Shown here piece by piece: positions 43,519 through 52,739 of a stretch of 64,000 nt of DNA (positions within the stretch are counted from its first letter, which is position 1; each line of letters starts with the position of its first letter). Below the pieces are notes generated by a model. The model did no database searches and was not told where the DNA came from. It worked only from the letters and a program-made list of their open reading frames with translations. Made by a program: the position numbers and the translations under genes. The stretch lies in NCBI GenBank assembly GCA_000824825.2, contig LM655202.1, positions 19,012 to 83,011 of the forward strand, in the 5' to 3' direction. The stretch comes from Mesorhizobium sp. ORS 3324. GTDB lineage: Bacteria > Pseudomonadota > Alphaproteobacteria > Rhizobiales > Rhizobiaceae.

Positions 43519-44346
43519 ATGATCTACACGACAATATTGGTCCAGCTCGACATCGATGCGCCGGCAACGCCGCGCCTGATCTTCGCGCAGGAGATCGCGA
43601 GGAAATTCGAGGCGGATTTCATCGCGGTGACCGCTGCCGAAGCTTCCACGCTGGTGTCGCCGAGTGAAGCTTCGCTGGCTGCGGCAGAGGTTCTGCGCCA
43701 GCGGACCCTCGATATCGAAGATCGTATCAAGAAGCTCAAGGAGGAGTTCCTCGCCGTCGTCGGCAACGACGCGCGCGCATCATGGCGTGGCGAGCTTGAC
43801 GATCCTACGCGCGCCGTCGTCCTGCACGCTCGAGCAGCCGATCTGGTGATCACCGGCGTGCCTGCGGCGGCTGGCGCCGGCGACTTCCAAAGGACGATTG
43901 ATGCCGGTGCGCTGGTACTTTCGGCCGGACGGCCGGTTCTGTTCGCTGCCGATGATCTTCGCGCCCTGAAAGGCGAGAAGGTCGTGGTTGCCTGGAAGGA
44001 TTGCCGCGAGTCGCGGCGGGCGGTGGTCGATGCGATGCCCTTCTTGTGCGAGGCCAAGGAGGTGACCGTTTTCAGTGCTGCCGAGGAAGGGATACTCGCT
44101 GCACGAGAAGGGGCGGCGGACATCGTCCGTTTCCTGATAAAGCACGGTGTGAATGCCCAATCCCAGGTGCTGGAACGCGGAGAATCCTCGGTTGGCGACA
44201 CCATCGTCGCCAAGGCCGATGAAATCGGAGCCGATCTCGTCGTGGCCGGCGGCTACGGCCACAGCAGATTTCGCGAATGGGCGTTCGGGGGCGCGACGCG
44301 ATCACTGCTCAAGTCGGGTTCGTTCCACAGGCTGCTGTCGAACTGA
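43519..44346 (+). CDS. Universal stress protein (two UspA domains)
   Basis: 275 residues. The first UspA domain is divergent (MIYTTILVQLDIDAPATPRL); the second has the ATP-binding signature GGYGHSRFREWAFGGATRSL. It resembles the broken usp at 38449 along its whole length, suggesting duplication within the cluster. Such proteins bind ATP or AMP and help survival in stationary or oxygen-limited cells; in rhizobia several are FixK targets. It begins an operon with the next two genes. Confidence 0.88.
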   Translation: MIYTTILVQLDIDAPATPRLIFAQEIARKFEADFIAVTAAEASTLVSPSEASLAAAEVLRQRTLDIEDRIKKLKEEFLAVVGNDARASWRGELDDPTRAVVLHARAADLVITGVPAAAGAGDFQRTIDAGALVLSAGRPVLFAADDLRALKGEKVVVAWKDCRESRRAVVDAMPFLCEAKEVTVFSAAEEGILAAREGAADIVRFLIKHGVNAQSQVLERGESSVGDTIVAKADEIGADLVVAGGYGHSRFREWAFGGATRSLLKSGSFHRLLSN

Positions 44347-44395
44347 AAGCCATCCGTGTCCGTCACGTAGGCATAACATCGAAGGAGACGAGGCC

Positions 44396-45232
44396 ATGCA
44401 GCTTTTGGCATCCCTGTTCCTGCCAACCTATCCGGATTCACCCGGGCCGAAGGTGGCATCAAATGCGGTGGCGGTTGCCAGGCAGCTTGGTGCGACGCTG
44501 GACGCGGCGATCATCAATGTCGATATTCCCGATGTTTCGAACGCGTTGTCCAGCTTTCTGCTCGACCTTCCTGCCAAGATTCGGGAGGTCGAGGCTGCCA
44601 GCCGGGACCGCGGCAAGGCTTTGCTGGAGACGGTCGCGGCAGAAGCCGCGCGGCGCAACGTGACCTTGACCAGACAGGAGTTGAAAGCGCAGCCGGCGTT
44701 GATGGGAGAGGCCGCCGCCACGGATGCGCGCTACTTCGATCTTTGCATGGTGGGCTGGTCGCCGAGCAACGAGGCAGCCCAGATGATCGCCGAAGCGATC
44801 GTGTTCAGCTCCGGCCGGCCGGCCTTGCTTCTTCCGGACACGAGGGATGTCGGCATGCTTGGCCATGTGGTCATCGCCTGGGATGGCAGCCGCGTGGCTG
44901 CTAGGGCGGTGGCCGACGCGAGACCGTTCATGGAACGGGCAACGGCAATATCGATCGTAACCGTGACGGATGAGAAGATGCTGTCAAGCCGCGATATGGG
45001 TGAGCGACTTGCAAACGGGCTTGGGGCGCGTGGGTTCAAGGCGAAGGCGGAGTCCATTCGGACGGGCAACAATGAAATCGGTATCGCTCTCCAGGAGCAT
45101 TCCCTTAGGATCGGTGGCAACCTGCTGGTTATGGGCGGCTGGGGCCACTCGCGCCTTAGGGAGTTCGTGCTTGGCGGAGCGACGGAGGGCATTCTGTCGG
45201 ACCTGCGCCTGCCGGTGTTGATGTCGCATTAG
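44396..45232 (+). CDS. Universal stress protein (two UspA domains), second copy
   Basis: 278 residues from the ATG at 44396 (GAAGGAGACGAGGCC upstream). It is a divergent paralogue of the previous gene: N-terminal MQLLASLFLPTYPDSPGPKV, and a C-terminal GGWGHSRLREFVLGGATEGI keeping the glycine pattern of the nucleotide loop. It lies 49 bp after the first and 34 bp before the ATPase gene. The partner or target is unknown. Confidence 0.87.
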   Translation: MQLLASLFLPTYPDSPGPKVASNAVAVARQLGATLDAAIINVDIPDVSNALSSFLLDLPAKIREVEAASRDRGKALLETVAAEAARRNVTLTRQELKAQPALMGEAAATDARYFDLCMVGWSPSNEAAQMIAEAIVFSSGRPALLLPDTRDVGMLGHVVIAWDGSRVAARAVADARPFMERATAISIVTVTDEKMLSSRDMGERLANGLGARGFKAKAESIRTGNNEIGIALQEHSLRIGGNLLVMGGWGHSRLREFVLGGATEGILSDLRLPVLMSH

Positions 45233-45266
45233 GCGGGCGCACCCCCGAAAATTTGGACCCAAGCAA

Positions 45267-47861
45267 ATGCCGAGGGCCGCAGCCGAGCATCAAGCGAGCG
45301 AAATACAAACGAACGCCTCGACGCCTTGCGGTGTGAGCGAAGCCGAGGCGCGGGCCAGGCTTCTGGCAGAAGGGCCGAACGAGCTGCCCAGATCCAAACG
45401 TCGAACACCGTTGAGGATTGCCATCGAGGTCGTGCGCGAGCCGATGCTTGCCCTGCTACTGGGCGGCGGCGCGGTCTATCTGCTGCTTGGCGATCTGTGG
45501 GAGGCATTGATCCTGCTGTGTTTCGCCACTTTGTCGATTGCAATAACGATCGTCCAGGAAGCGCGCACGGAGCGCGTCCTGGAAGCCCTTCGCGATCTGA
45601 CAAGCCCTCGCGCCCTGGTGATGCGCGATGGCCAACGCCGGCGCGTTGCCGGTCGAGAGGTGGTGCGTGGCGACATCGTCATGCTTGTCGAGGGAGACCG
45701 TGTTCCCGCAGATCTGCTGCTAATCCAAAGCCGTGATCTTCAGGTCGACGAATCCTTGCTCACCGGCGAATCCGTTCCGGTGAGAAAGGTAGCCGCCATC
45801 CCGTTAGATCGTACGATCAAACATCGGCCGGGCGGCGATAACATCCCTGCCGTATTTTCCGGATCGCTCATCGTTCGCGGCTCGGGCATCGGTGAAGCGG
45901 TGGCGACCGGAGCACGAACGGAAATTGGGGTAATCGGGCAGGCCCTGAGCAGCTTGGAGAGTGAGGCGCCCCGTCTGCAAATGCAGACGAGACGTCTTGT
46001 GCACTTTTTTGCCTTGGCCGGCGCTTTCGTCAGCGCACTGGCGGTGCTGCTGTATGGCTGGCTGCGAGGCGGATGGCTTGACGGGATATTGGCGGGTATT
46101 GCGCTGGGCATGTCGATGCTGCCGGAAGAATTTCCGATGGTACTGACGATCTTCATGGCCATGGGCGCCTGGCGCATATCACAGGTGCGTGTGTTGACCC
46201 GCCGAGCCGCAGCAATTGAAACGCTTGGATCCGCGACTGTCCTGTGCACGGACAAGACCGGAACACTGACCAGGAACCAAATGGCCATTGCAGAGTTGAG
46301 GACGCCCGGCGGCGGCATCCTATCGCTTCTGAACGCCTCGGGCGTCGTTCCCGAGGCATTCCGCGATCTGGTCGAACTTGGCGTGCTTGCGAGCGCCGAG
46401 ATCCCTTGCGATCCTATGGAAAAGGCGTTTTACGAGCTGGCGGCTGAAAGACTGCCGAGGCACCGGGAAGCAAGCAACAGACAACTGGTTCGTTCCTACG
46501 GCCTCCGGCCAGAGCTGCTGGCAATGTCGAACGTCTGGCGGACGAGCGCGGGCGATCCGGATTGCCTCGTCGCCGCCAAAGGCTCGCCGGAAGCGATCCT
46601 GAAGCTTTGTCGCTTGGGCGCGGAACGGGTCATCTCGATCCGAAAGGACGCCGATGCCATGGCGACCGATGGATTAAGAGTCCTAGGGGTGGCACGCGCG
46701 CGGCATGCCGAGAGCATGTTGGTCGACGAGCAGATCGACTTTGCTTTCGAATTCGTAGGCCTGGTCGGGCTGGCTGATCCGCTACGGCCGGAGGTTCGGG
46801 ACGCCGTGGCCTCCTGCCGGTCGGCAGGTATCCGTGTGGTCATGATCACGGGAGACTATCCTGCCACCGCAAAGGCCATCGCCCGCGAAGCCGGATTGGA
46901 TGTCGCGGGTGTCGTCACGGGAGAAGAGCTGAGGGCATTGAGCGCAGCAGACCTCTGCAGAGCGGTGAAGACGACGACTGTGTTTGCGCGAATTATGCCC
47001 GACCAGAAACTGGCCATTGTGAGCGCCCTGAAAGCGAACGGCGAAGTTGTTGCGATGACTGGGGATGGGGTCAACGATGCTCCCTCTCTGAAAGCTGCGG
47101 ATATCGGCATCGCCATGGGCGGACGCGGCACGGACGTTGCACGAGAAGCCTCTTCCATCGTCCTTCTGGATGACGACTTCGGTTCGATCGTCAAGACAAT
47201 CCGGCTGGGACGGCGCATCTACGACAATTTGCGGAAGGCGATGAGTTTCATCTTCGCCGTGCACGTGCCCATCGCGGGGCTGGCTTTGATGCCCCTACTG
47301 TTCGATCTGCCCATTCTGTTCGGGCCACTTCACATAGCCTTCCTGGAAATGGTGATAGATCCCGTCTGCTCGCTCGTCTTCGAGGCGGAATCCGAGGAGG
47401 AAGACATAATGGAACGGCCGGCGCGGGATCCGGAAGAAGCGCTATTCACACGCCCATTGATGGCGTGGAGCTTGGCCCAGGGCTTGCTGGCATTGGCAGT
47501 AGTCGCCGCTATCTTCCTCATCAGCCTTCACTCGGGAATTCCGGAAAATGAGGTCCGTGCCCTGACTTTCTTTGCCTTGGTGGCAAGCATAGTCGGCCTG
47601 GTTTTGGTTAATCGTGCTTTCAGCGCCTCGCTGGCTTCCGCATTGTCGAGACCCAATCGCGCTCTTGGCGCCGTCATCGCTGTGGACTCGATAGTGCTCG
47701 GACTGGTGCTGCTGTGGCCGTCCGCAAATGTCCTCTTCCAATTTGGGTCGCCGAGGCCGGGCGATTTGGCCGCGGTGCTGGCGGCCATAATTGGGTTGGT
47801 CGCGTTGCTCGAGTTGCTTAAATCTCGCTGGGGCAGCCGAACACCTAGGTACATTTTGTAG
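45267..47861 (+). CDS. Cation-transporting P-type ATPase (Ca2+/Na+ ATPase-like)
   Basis: 864 residues. Features in order: cation ATPase N-terminal domain, actuator loop DESLLTGESVPV, helix 4 with MSMLPEEFPMVLTIFMAMGA, phosphorylation motif CTDKTGTLTRNQM, hinge MTGDGVNDAPSLKAADIGIA, and six C-terminal helices. The PEEFP in helix 4 replaces PEGLP of SERCA-type pumps, and the family lacks heavy-metal CPx sites, so calcium, magnesium or sodium is likely. It starts 34 bp after the usp pair and has no box of its own, so it probably shares theirs. Confidence 0.87.
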   Translation: MPRAAAEHQASEIQTNASTPCGVSEAEARARLLAEGPNELPRSKRRTPLRIAIEVVREPMLALLLGGGAVYLLLGDLWEALILLCFATLSIAITIVQEARTERVLEALRDLTSPRALVMRDGQRRRVAGREVVRGDIVMLVEGDRVPADLLLIQSRDLQVDESLLTGESVPVRKVAAIPLDRTIKHRPGGDNIPAVFSGSLIVRGSGIGEAVATGARTEIGVIGQALSSLESEAPRLQMQTRRLVHFFALAGAFVSALAVLLYGWLRGGWLDGILAGIALGMSMLPEEFPMVLTIFMAMGAWRISQVRVLTRRAAAIETLGSATVLCTDKTGTLTRNQMAIAELRTPGGGILSLLNASGVVPEAFRDLVELGVLASAEIPCDPMEKAFYELAAERLPRHREASNRQLVRSYGLRPELLAMSNVWRTSAGDPDCLVAAKGSPEAILKLCRLGAERVISIRKDADAMATDGLRVLGVARARHAESMLVDEQIDFAFEFVGLVGLADPLRPEVRDAVASCRSAGIRVVMITGDYPATAKAIAREAGLDVAGVVTGEELRALSAADLCRAVKTTTVFARIMPDQKLAIVSALKANGEVVAMTGDGVNDAPSLKAADIGIAMGGRGTDVAREASSIVLLDDDFGSIVKTIRLGRRIYDNLRKAMSFIFAVHVPIAGLALMPLLFDLPILFGPLHIAFLEMVIDPVCSLVFEAESEEEDIMERPARDPEEALFTRPLMAWSLAQGLLALAVVAAIFLISLHSGIPENEVRALTFFALVASIVGLVLVNRAFSASLASALSRPNRALGAVIAVDSIVLGLVLLWPSANVLFQFGSPRPGDLAAVLAAIIGLVALLELLKSRWGSRTPRYIL

Positions 47862-47895
47862 ACAAGCGGAATCGTCATCGAATTCCTGTCGCTGC

Positions 47896-49518
47896 CTACA
47901 TCGACATTTCCGGTTCGAGCGGGCGCTCCTTTGCCGGCTCAGGAATCTCGGTCATGGTCGCTTCCGTCAGGAGGAGCACGCTGGCGACGGAGACGGCATT
48001 CTCCAGTGCAATGCGCACCACCTTGGTCGGGTCGATGATGCCGGCTTCGACCAGGTCGACATATTCCTTGCGGCCGGCATCGAAGCCGAAATTTCCCTTG
48101 CCTTCGGTCATCCTGGCAACGACCACGCCGCCGTCGACAGCCGAATTCTCGGCGATCTGGCGCACCGGCATTTCGAGCGCGCGCTTGAGGATCTGGACGC
48201 CGGTGCGCTCATCGCCTTCGCAACGCGCTTCTTCCTCCGCGACCGCACCGATGCAGCGCAGCAAGGCCAGTCCGCCACCGGGCACGATGCCTTCCGCGAC
48301 CGCTGCCTTGGTGGCGCTGATGGCGTCGTCGAGCGCTTCCTTCTTGGACTTCATTTCGGCCTCGGTCGGTGCGCCGACCTTGATTACGGCCACGCCGCCG
48401 GCAAGCTTGGCGAGCCGCTCCTGCAGCTTCTCGCGATCATAGTCGCTGGTCGTGTCGCCGATTTCCCGCCGGATCTGCTCGACGCGTGCCTTGATGGCCT
48501 TCTGGTCGCCGCCGCCGCCGATGATCGTCGTGTTGTCCTTGTCGACGACCACGCGCTTCGCGCGTCCCAATTGCGCCATCGTCACGTTTTCGAGCTTGAG
48601 GCCGATGTCCTCGGAAATGACCTGCCCGCCCGTCAGGATGGCGATGTCTTGCAGCATGGCCTTGCGGCGGTCGCCGAAGCCCGGCGCCTTCACGGCGCAG
48701 TTCTTGAACGTACCGCGGATCTGGTTGACGATGAGCGTGGCAAGCGCTTCGCCCTCGACGTCCTCCGCGATCACAAGCAGGGGCGATCCTGATTTCGCCA
48801 CAGCCTCGAGCAGCTTGATGAGGTCGTTGAGCGAGGAGATCTTCTTCTCGACGATGAGCACGAGCGCGTCTTCCAGCACCGCCTCCATCTTTTCGGTGTC
48901 GGTCACGAAGTAGGGGGACAGGAAGCCGCGGTCGAACTGCATGCCTTCGACCACGTCGAGAACCGTTTCGGTGGTCTTCGATTCCTCGACCGTGATGACG
49001 CCTTCGCCACCGACCTTCTCCATGGCCTCGCCAACCAGTTCGCCGATCAGCGGATCGTTGTGAGCGGAGATCGTCGCCACCTGTTCCTTCTCGCGTCTGG
49101 TCGAGACCGGCCGCGATATCTGTTTGAGCGTTTCGATCACGCGCTTCGTCGCGCGGTCGAGACCGCGCTTGATGTCGATAGCGCTCGCGCCCGCGACGAC
49201 ATTGCGCACGCCGTCGGCGAATATCGCATGGGCGAGGATGGTCGACGTGCTCGTTCCGTCGCCGACCATGTCGCCGGTCTTCTCGGCGGCCTGTCTCAGC
49301 ATCCGCGCGCCGAGATTTTCCTCCGGGCCCTTGAGGTCGAATTCCTTGGCGATCGTCACGCCGTCGTTGCAGACGATCGGCGCACCCCATTTCTTCTCGA
49401 TCAGCACCGACTTCGAGCGCGGACCGAGCGTCACCCGCACGGCATCGGCAAGTTGAGTGGCGCCGCGAAGGATCTTTTCGCGTGCCGCCGACCGAAACAG
49501 TACCTGCTTGTGTGCCAT
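47896..49518 (-). CDS. groEL: Chaperonin GroEL, copy without the GGM tail
   Basis: 540 residues from the ATG at 49518 (GGAGACGACC). It is a full GroEL with MVGDGTSTSTILAHAIFADG at the nucleotide site and GDRRKAMLQDIAILTGGQVI. The end is PLEPEMSM, not the usual glycine-methionine repeats, and no groES stands beside it. Rhizobia carry several groEL genes; a lone copy under an FNR-type box is likely an oxygen-limitation form with special clients. It is convergent with the ATPase gene. Confidence 0.93.
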   Translation of the reverse strand: MAHKQVLFRSAAREKILRGATQLADAVRVTLGPRSKSVLIEKKWGAPIVCNDGVTIAKEFDLKGPEENLGARMLRQAAEKTGDMVGDGTSTSTILAHAIFADGVRNVVAGASAIDIKRGLDRATKRVIETLKQISRPVSTRREKEQVATISAHNDPLIGELVGEAMEKVGGEGVITVEESKTTETVLDVVEGMQFDRGFLSPYFVTDTEKMEAVLEDALVLIVEKKISSLNDLIKLLEAVAKSGSPLLVIAEDVEGEALATLIVNQIRGTFKNCAVKAPGFGDRRKAMLQDIAILTGGQVISEDIGLKLENVTMAQLGRAKRVVVDKDNTTIIGGGGDQKAIKARVEQIRREIGDTTSDYDREKLQERLAKLAGGVAVIKVGAPTEAEMKSKKEALDDAISATKAAVAEGIVPGGGLALLRCIGAVAEEEARCEGDERTGVQILKRALEMPVRQIAENSAVDGGVVVARMTEGKGNFGFDAGRKEYVDLVEAGIIDPTKVVRIALENAVSVASVLLLTEATMTEIPEPAKERPLEPEMSM

Positions 49519-49573
49519 GGTCGTCTCCGAAACTAGCTGGTCGTCCACCTAGCCGCGTTGTCATCGATCGGCC

Positions 49574-49587
49574 TTGATGTGCATCAA
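49574..49587 (-). promoter_or_regulatory. FNR/FixK-type box upstream of groEL
   Basis: TTGATGTGCATCAA is perfect; the centre is about 62 bp before the groEL start. It is 41 bp from a second box that faces the other gene. Confidence 0.78.
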
Positions 49588-49614
49588 TTCCGGTTCCGGC
49601 GACGTGTTCGCCGT

Positions 49615-49628
49615 TTGACCGGAGTCAA
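49615..49628 (+). promoter_or_regulatory. FNR/FixK-type box upstream of the Cys-rich gene
   Basis: TTGACCGGAGTCAA; the centre is about 62 bp before the ATG at 49683. Confidence 0.68.
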
Positions 49629-49682
49629 TGATGGCAGGTCTTTCGCTGCTCTGCTGCCATCTGCTCACAGCAGGAGATGGCC

Positions 49683-50192
49683 ATGCAGACGAACGAGACG
49701 CCGCATTACGATGCCAGCGTGAACACGACTGGCTGCTGTCCCAAATTCAATCCAGGCGGCTGGGACGATCAGGAGCTGCACTTTCGCGACAAGCCATTCG
49801 TGAGAGCGACCGCCCGCAGCGTCATGCACATCCCGTTGAACATGGGCGACGTGTTCGCCCGCGTTAACAAGCATATCGACGACGCGAAAGCTTCGGCCAA
49901 GGATCAATTCATCGTGCTCAGCCGCGATATTTCGCCCTGGAGCAGCGAGCATCTGTTTTCGGTTGAGAAATCGGTTCCCGGGGAGGAGATGACGACGCTG
50001 AGCGGCGACTTTCTGACGAAAGTGTTCGAAGGCCCCTACAGTCAGGCAAGGCAGTGGCATGAGGAGATGCGGCAGCTCGCACGCGATCGACGATCGGAAC
50101 CGGGCGACGTCTATTTCTTCTATACGACATGCCCGAAATGCGCCAAGGCCTATGGGAAGAACTATGTCGTCGGCGTCGCGGCCGTGGCTTAG
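49683..50192 (+). CDS. Conserved Cys-rich protein of unknown function
   Basis: 169 residues from the ATG at 49683, six bases after AGGAG (ATG at 49677 is too close). It has two cysteine clusters, TTGCCPKFNPGGWDD near the start and FFYTTCPKCAKAYGKNYVVG near the end, which together would make a four-cysteine metal or disulfide site. The middle is helical and charged. Some databases would call it a hydrolase, but I see no catalytic motif. Divergent from groEL with its own box, it looks like a low-oxygen stress protein. Confidence 0.7.
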   Translation: MQTNETPHYDASVNTTGCCPKFNPGGWDDQELHFRDKPFVRATARSVMHIPLNMGDVFARVNKHIDDAKASAKDQFIVLSRDISPWSSEHLFSVEKSVPGEEMTTLSGDFLTKVFEGPYSQARQWHEEMRQLARDRRSEPGDVYFFYTTCPKCAKAYGKNYVVGVAAVA

Positions 50193-50296
50193 CACCCGCA
50201 GGTCAACGCATTGCCGTCACTCAAGGGATTGAGATATCCACTTGCTTCCAGGTGATGCGGGTCGATTTTCGCTCGTCCCTTGGAGGAGCTTTCGCA

Positions 50297-51259
50297 ATGG
50301 GTCGAATTGGCGGTTTCCTGCTGGTCATGCTCATCGCCATGGCGACCACGACCGGTGTGGCTTTCTTGCTTTACAGGAGCGAGCTTGGTCGTCTGCACGA
50401 CGCCGTCGGCCGGGGCAGTCTGATAGCCAACCTCGACACCGGCCCGATCGAATACGCCGACAGCGGGGCGGGCATTCCGCTGCTGTCGATCCATGGCGCC
50501 GGCGGCGGCTTTGACATGGGCCTTGCCCTTGCTGCCGATCTAGCGGGTGGCGGCTTTCGGGTCATTGCGCCGTCGCGCTTCGGCTATCTGCGCACGCCCA
50601 TTCCGAAGGATACCTCTCCAGCCGCGCAGGGCGACGCGCACGCGGCGCTGCTGTCTAGACTGAACGTTCCCAAGGCAGTGGTTGTCGGCGTTTCGGCAGG
50701 CGCCCGTTCAGCGGCCGAGCTGGCACTGCGGCACCCAGACAAGGTCGCCGCCCTCATTCTGGTCGTTCCAGCCCTCTATTCGCCCACCAGTCCCGTCTCG
50801 GTCAATGTGAGCCCCGGCAACAGGTTCGCATTCTGGGCCGTCAATGCCGGCGGCGATTTCGTCTGGTGGGCCGCTGAGACGATCGCACCGTCGATACTCA
50901 TTCGCTTTCTCGGCGTTCGGCCGGCGCTGGTCGCGGCTGCGCCCCAAGCGGAGAGGGACCGCGTCATGAGCTTCGTCAGGAGCGTCGAGCCGCTGTCGTT
51001 GCGCTTTTCCGGAATCAAGATCGACAGCGCCCCCGAGTTGCATGAGCTGCCGTTGCAGGAAATCACCGCGCCAACGATGATCATCTCCGCGCGCGACGAC
51101 CTGTTTAACACGCTGCCGGCAGCCGAATTCGCGGCGGGCAAGATCCCCGGCGCGAAGCTGGTCGTCTACGACACAGGCGGACATCTTTTGGTTGGACACG
51201 CGCAGCAGGTTCGCAACGCAGTCCGCGTGTTCTTGGAGGGAGCGGGCGTGATCCGATAG
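50297..51259 (+). CDS. Alpha/beta hydrolase, membrane-anchored
   Basis: 320 residues from the ATG at 50297 after TGGAGGAGC. A signal-anchor helix (GGFLLVMLIAMATTTGVAFL) precedes the hydrolase fold: LLSIHGAGGGFDMG for the oxyanion turn, nucleophile elbow VVGVSAGARSA, acid loop SARDDLFNT and GGHLLVGH for the histidine. Periplasmic or membrane-bound esterase activity is likely. No FNR-type box was found before it; it may be read through from the gene 104 bp upstream. Confidence 0.82.
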   Translation: MGRIGGFLLVMLIAMATTTGVAFLLYRSELGRLHDAVGRGSLIANLDTGPIEYADSGAGIPLLSIHGAGGGFDMGLALAADLAGGGFRVIAPSRFGYLRTPIPKDTSPAAQGDAHAALLSRLNVPKAVVVGVSAGARSAAELALRHPDKVAALILVVPALYSPTSPVSVNVSPGNRFAFWAVNAGGDFVWWAAETIAPSILIRFLGVRPALVAAAPQAERDRVMSFVRSVEPLSLRFSGIKIDSAPELHELPLQEITAPTMIISARDDLFNTLPAAEFAAGKIPGAKLVVYDTGGHLLVGHAQQVRNAVRVFLEGAGVIR

Positions 51260-51290
51260 CCCGGACAGCGACACGGGTTGCTCATCGGCG

Positions 51291-52544
51291 TCAGGAGCCG
51301 GACACCGCGCCTCCTTGTTCCGCCTTCCCGTTACGTCCAAGGGTCGGCATCAGCCAACGGACCAAGCCAAGGCCAAGGAGCGCCAGCGCCGTGAAGCCGG
51401 CGCCCGCCAGGAAGGTCATGCGCGGTCCGAAAAGATCCCACAGCGCGCCCGCCAGCAGGCTGGCTGCCAGCAGCGCGAGCCCGCCCGACAGATTGAACAT
51501 CCCGAAGGCGGTACCCCTCAGTTCCGGCGGGGCGGTATCGGCGACGAGCGTTGAAAGAAGCCCTTGCGTGAAGCCAAGATGCAGGCCCCAGAGCGCCACG
51601 CCAAGCGCTACGCCGGCCAGATTTCCGGGAAACGCCAGCACGATGTCCGCGGCGATCAGGATCAGGAAGCCGAGAATAAGCATCGTCAGGCGATTGACGC
51701 GATCGGAGAGCACGCCGGCCGGATAGGCGGCGAGCGAGTAGACCACGTTCATGACCACGAGCACCATCGGCACGAGCACGATCGGCAAACCCATGCCCTG
51801 CGCGCGCAGTATGAGAAACGCCTCGCTGAACCTTGCCAATGTGAACACGGTGGCGACGCAGACGACGAGCCAGAAGGGTGAACCCAGGCGCCTGAGCTCT
51901 GGCAGGCTCAGGGGAGCGCGCACCTCACGCAGGCCGGCGGGCCGGGCCGGCTCATGGACGGCTGCGACCAGCAGCGCGACCGCCAGGAGGCCGGGAACGA
52001 CCGCGGCCCAGAACACGGTCCGAAACTGATTGGCGGTCAGCCACATGAGGCCGATCGCCAGCAGCGGCCCGACAAACGCGCCAACCGTGTCGAGCGCCTG
52101 GCGTAGTCCGAAACTTGCGCCGCGCGCATGGGCAGGGGCGATGTCCGCGATCAGGGCATCGCGCGGAGCGCCGCGAATGCCCTTGCCGACACGGTCGACG
52201 AAGCGGGCCGCCACAAGCCAGCCGACCGAGGAAGCCAGCGGGAATACCGGCTTGGTGAGGGCGGCGAGGCCGTAACCGGCGACCGCCAGCAGCTTGCGTT
52301 TTCCCAGCCAGTCCGACAGCGCGCCCGAAAAAACCTTGGTGATGGCGGCCGTCGCTTCGGCGATGCCCTCGATGGTGCCGACCGTCACCATCGATGCTCC
52401 CATGACGGTGACGAGATAGATCGGCAGCAAGGCGTGGATCATCTCCGACGAGACGTCCATCAGCAGCGAGACGAAGCCCAGCGCCCAGATCCCCGCAGGA
52501 ATGGTCTTCAGACGGACGGCGTTGGTTTCCTTGAACTGTTCCAT
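51291..52544 (-). CDS. Major facilitator superfamily transporter
   Basis: 417 residues with 12 hydrophobic segments. The A-like motif after helix 2 is GALSDWLGKRKLLAVAGYGL and a second copy is at YPAGVLSDRVNRLTMLILG. RVGKGIRGAPRDALIADIAP is typical of a subgroup of MFS exporters. The substrate is unknown; drug or metabolite export fits. It is convergent with the hydrolase gene, and its 5' region shows no clear box. Confidence 0.85.
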   Translation of the reverse strand: MEQFKETNAVRLKTIPAGIWALGFVSLLMDVSSEMIHALLPIYLVTVMGASMVTVGTIEGIAEATAAITKVFSGALSDWLGKRKLLAVAGYGLAALTKPVFPLASSVGWLVAARFVDRVGKGIRGAPRDALIADIAPAHARGASFGLRQALDTVGAFVGPLLAIGLMWLTANQFRTVFWAAVVPGLLAVALLVAAVHEPARPAGLREVRAPLSLPELRRLGSPFWLVVCVATVFTLARFSEAFLILRAQGMGLPIVLVPMVLVVMNVVYSLAAYPAGVLSDRVNRLTMLILGFLILIAADIVLAFPGNLAGVALGVALWGLHLGFTQGLLSTLVADTAPPELRGTAFGMFNLSGGLALLAASLLAGALWDLFGPRMTFLAGAGFTALALLGLGLVRWLMPTLGRNGKAEQGGAVSGS

Positions 52545-52670
52545 GCCCCTTCGCCGTGTCGGTGTTGGTCATGCTCAGCCTAGCCAACCGGCGGTGGCGC
52601 TGTCCATCCAGATCGACCGCGCTATCGGAAGGCCGTTGCGCCACTATGCGGGAGCGCTTCGCGAAGGCGG

Positions 52671-52684
52671 TTGATCTCGCGCAA
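52671..52684 (+). promoter_or_regulatory. Variant FNR/FixK-type box upstream of the SHOCT gene
   Basis: TTGATCTCGCGCAA: one perfect half-site, one degenerate. Its centre is about 62 bp before the ATG at 52740, the usual spacing here, which supports function despite the weak second half. Confidence 0.5.
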
Positions 52685-52739
52685 AGTGGAGATCGATCGA
52701 CGGCGTAGAATGATGTCCATTCAAAGATGGAGCAGGCCA

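Noticed and set aside
50225..50238. CTCAAGGGATTGAG, box-like site before the hydrolase gene
   Set aside because: The half-sites are in the reverse order (TCAA before TTGA), so it does not fit the FNR/FixK pattern.
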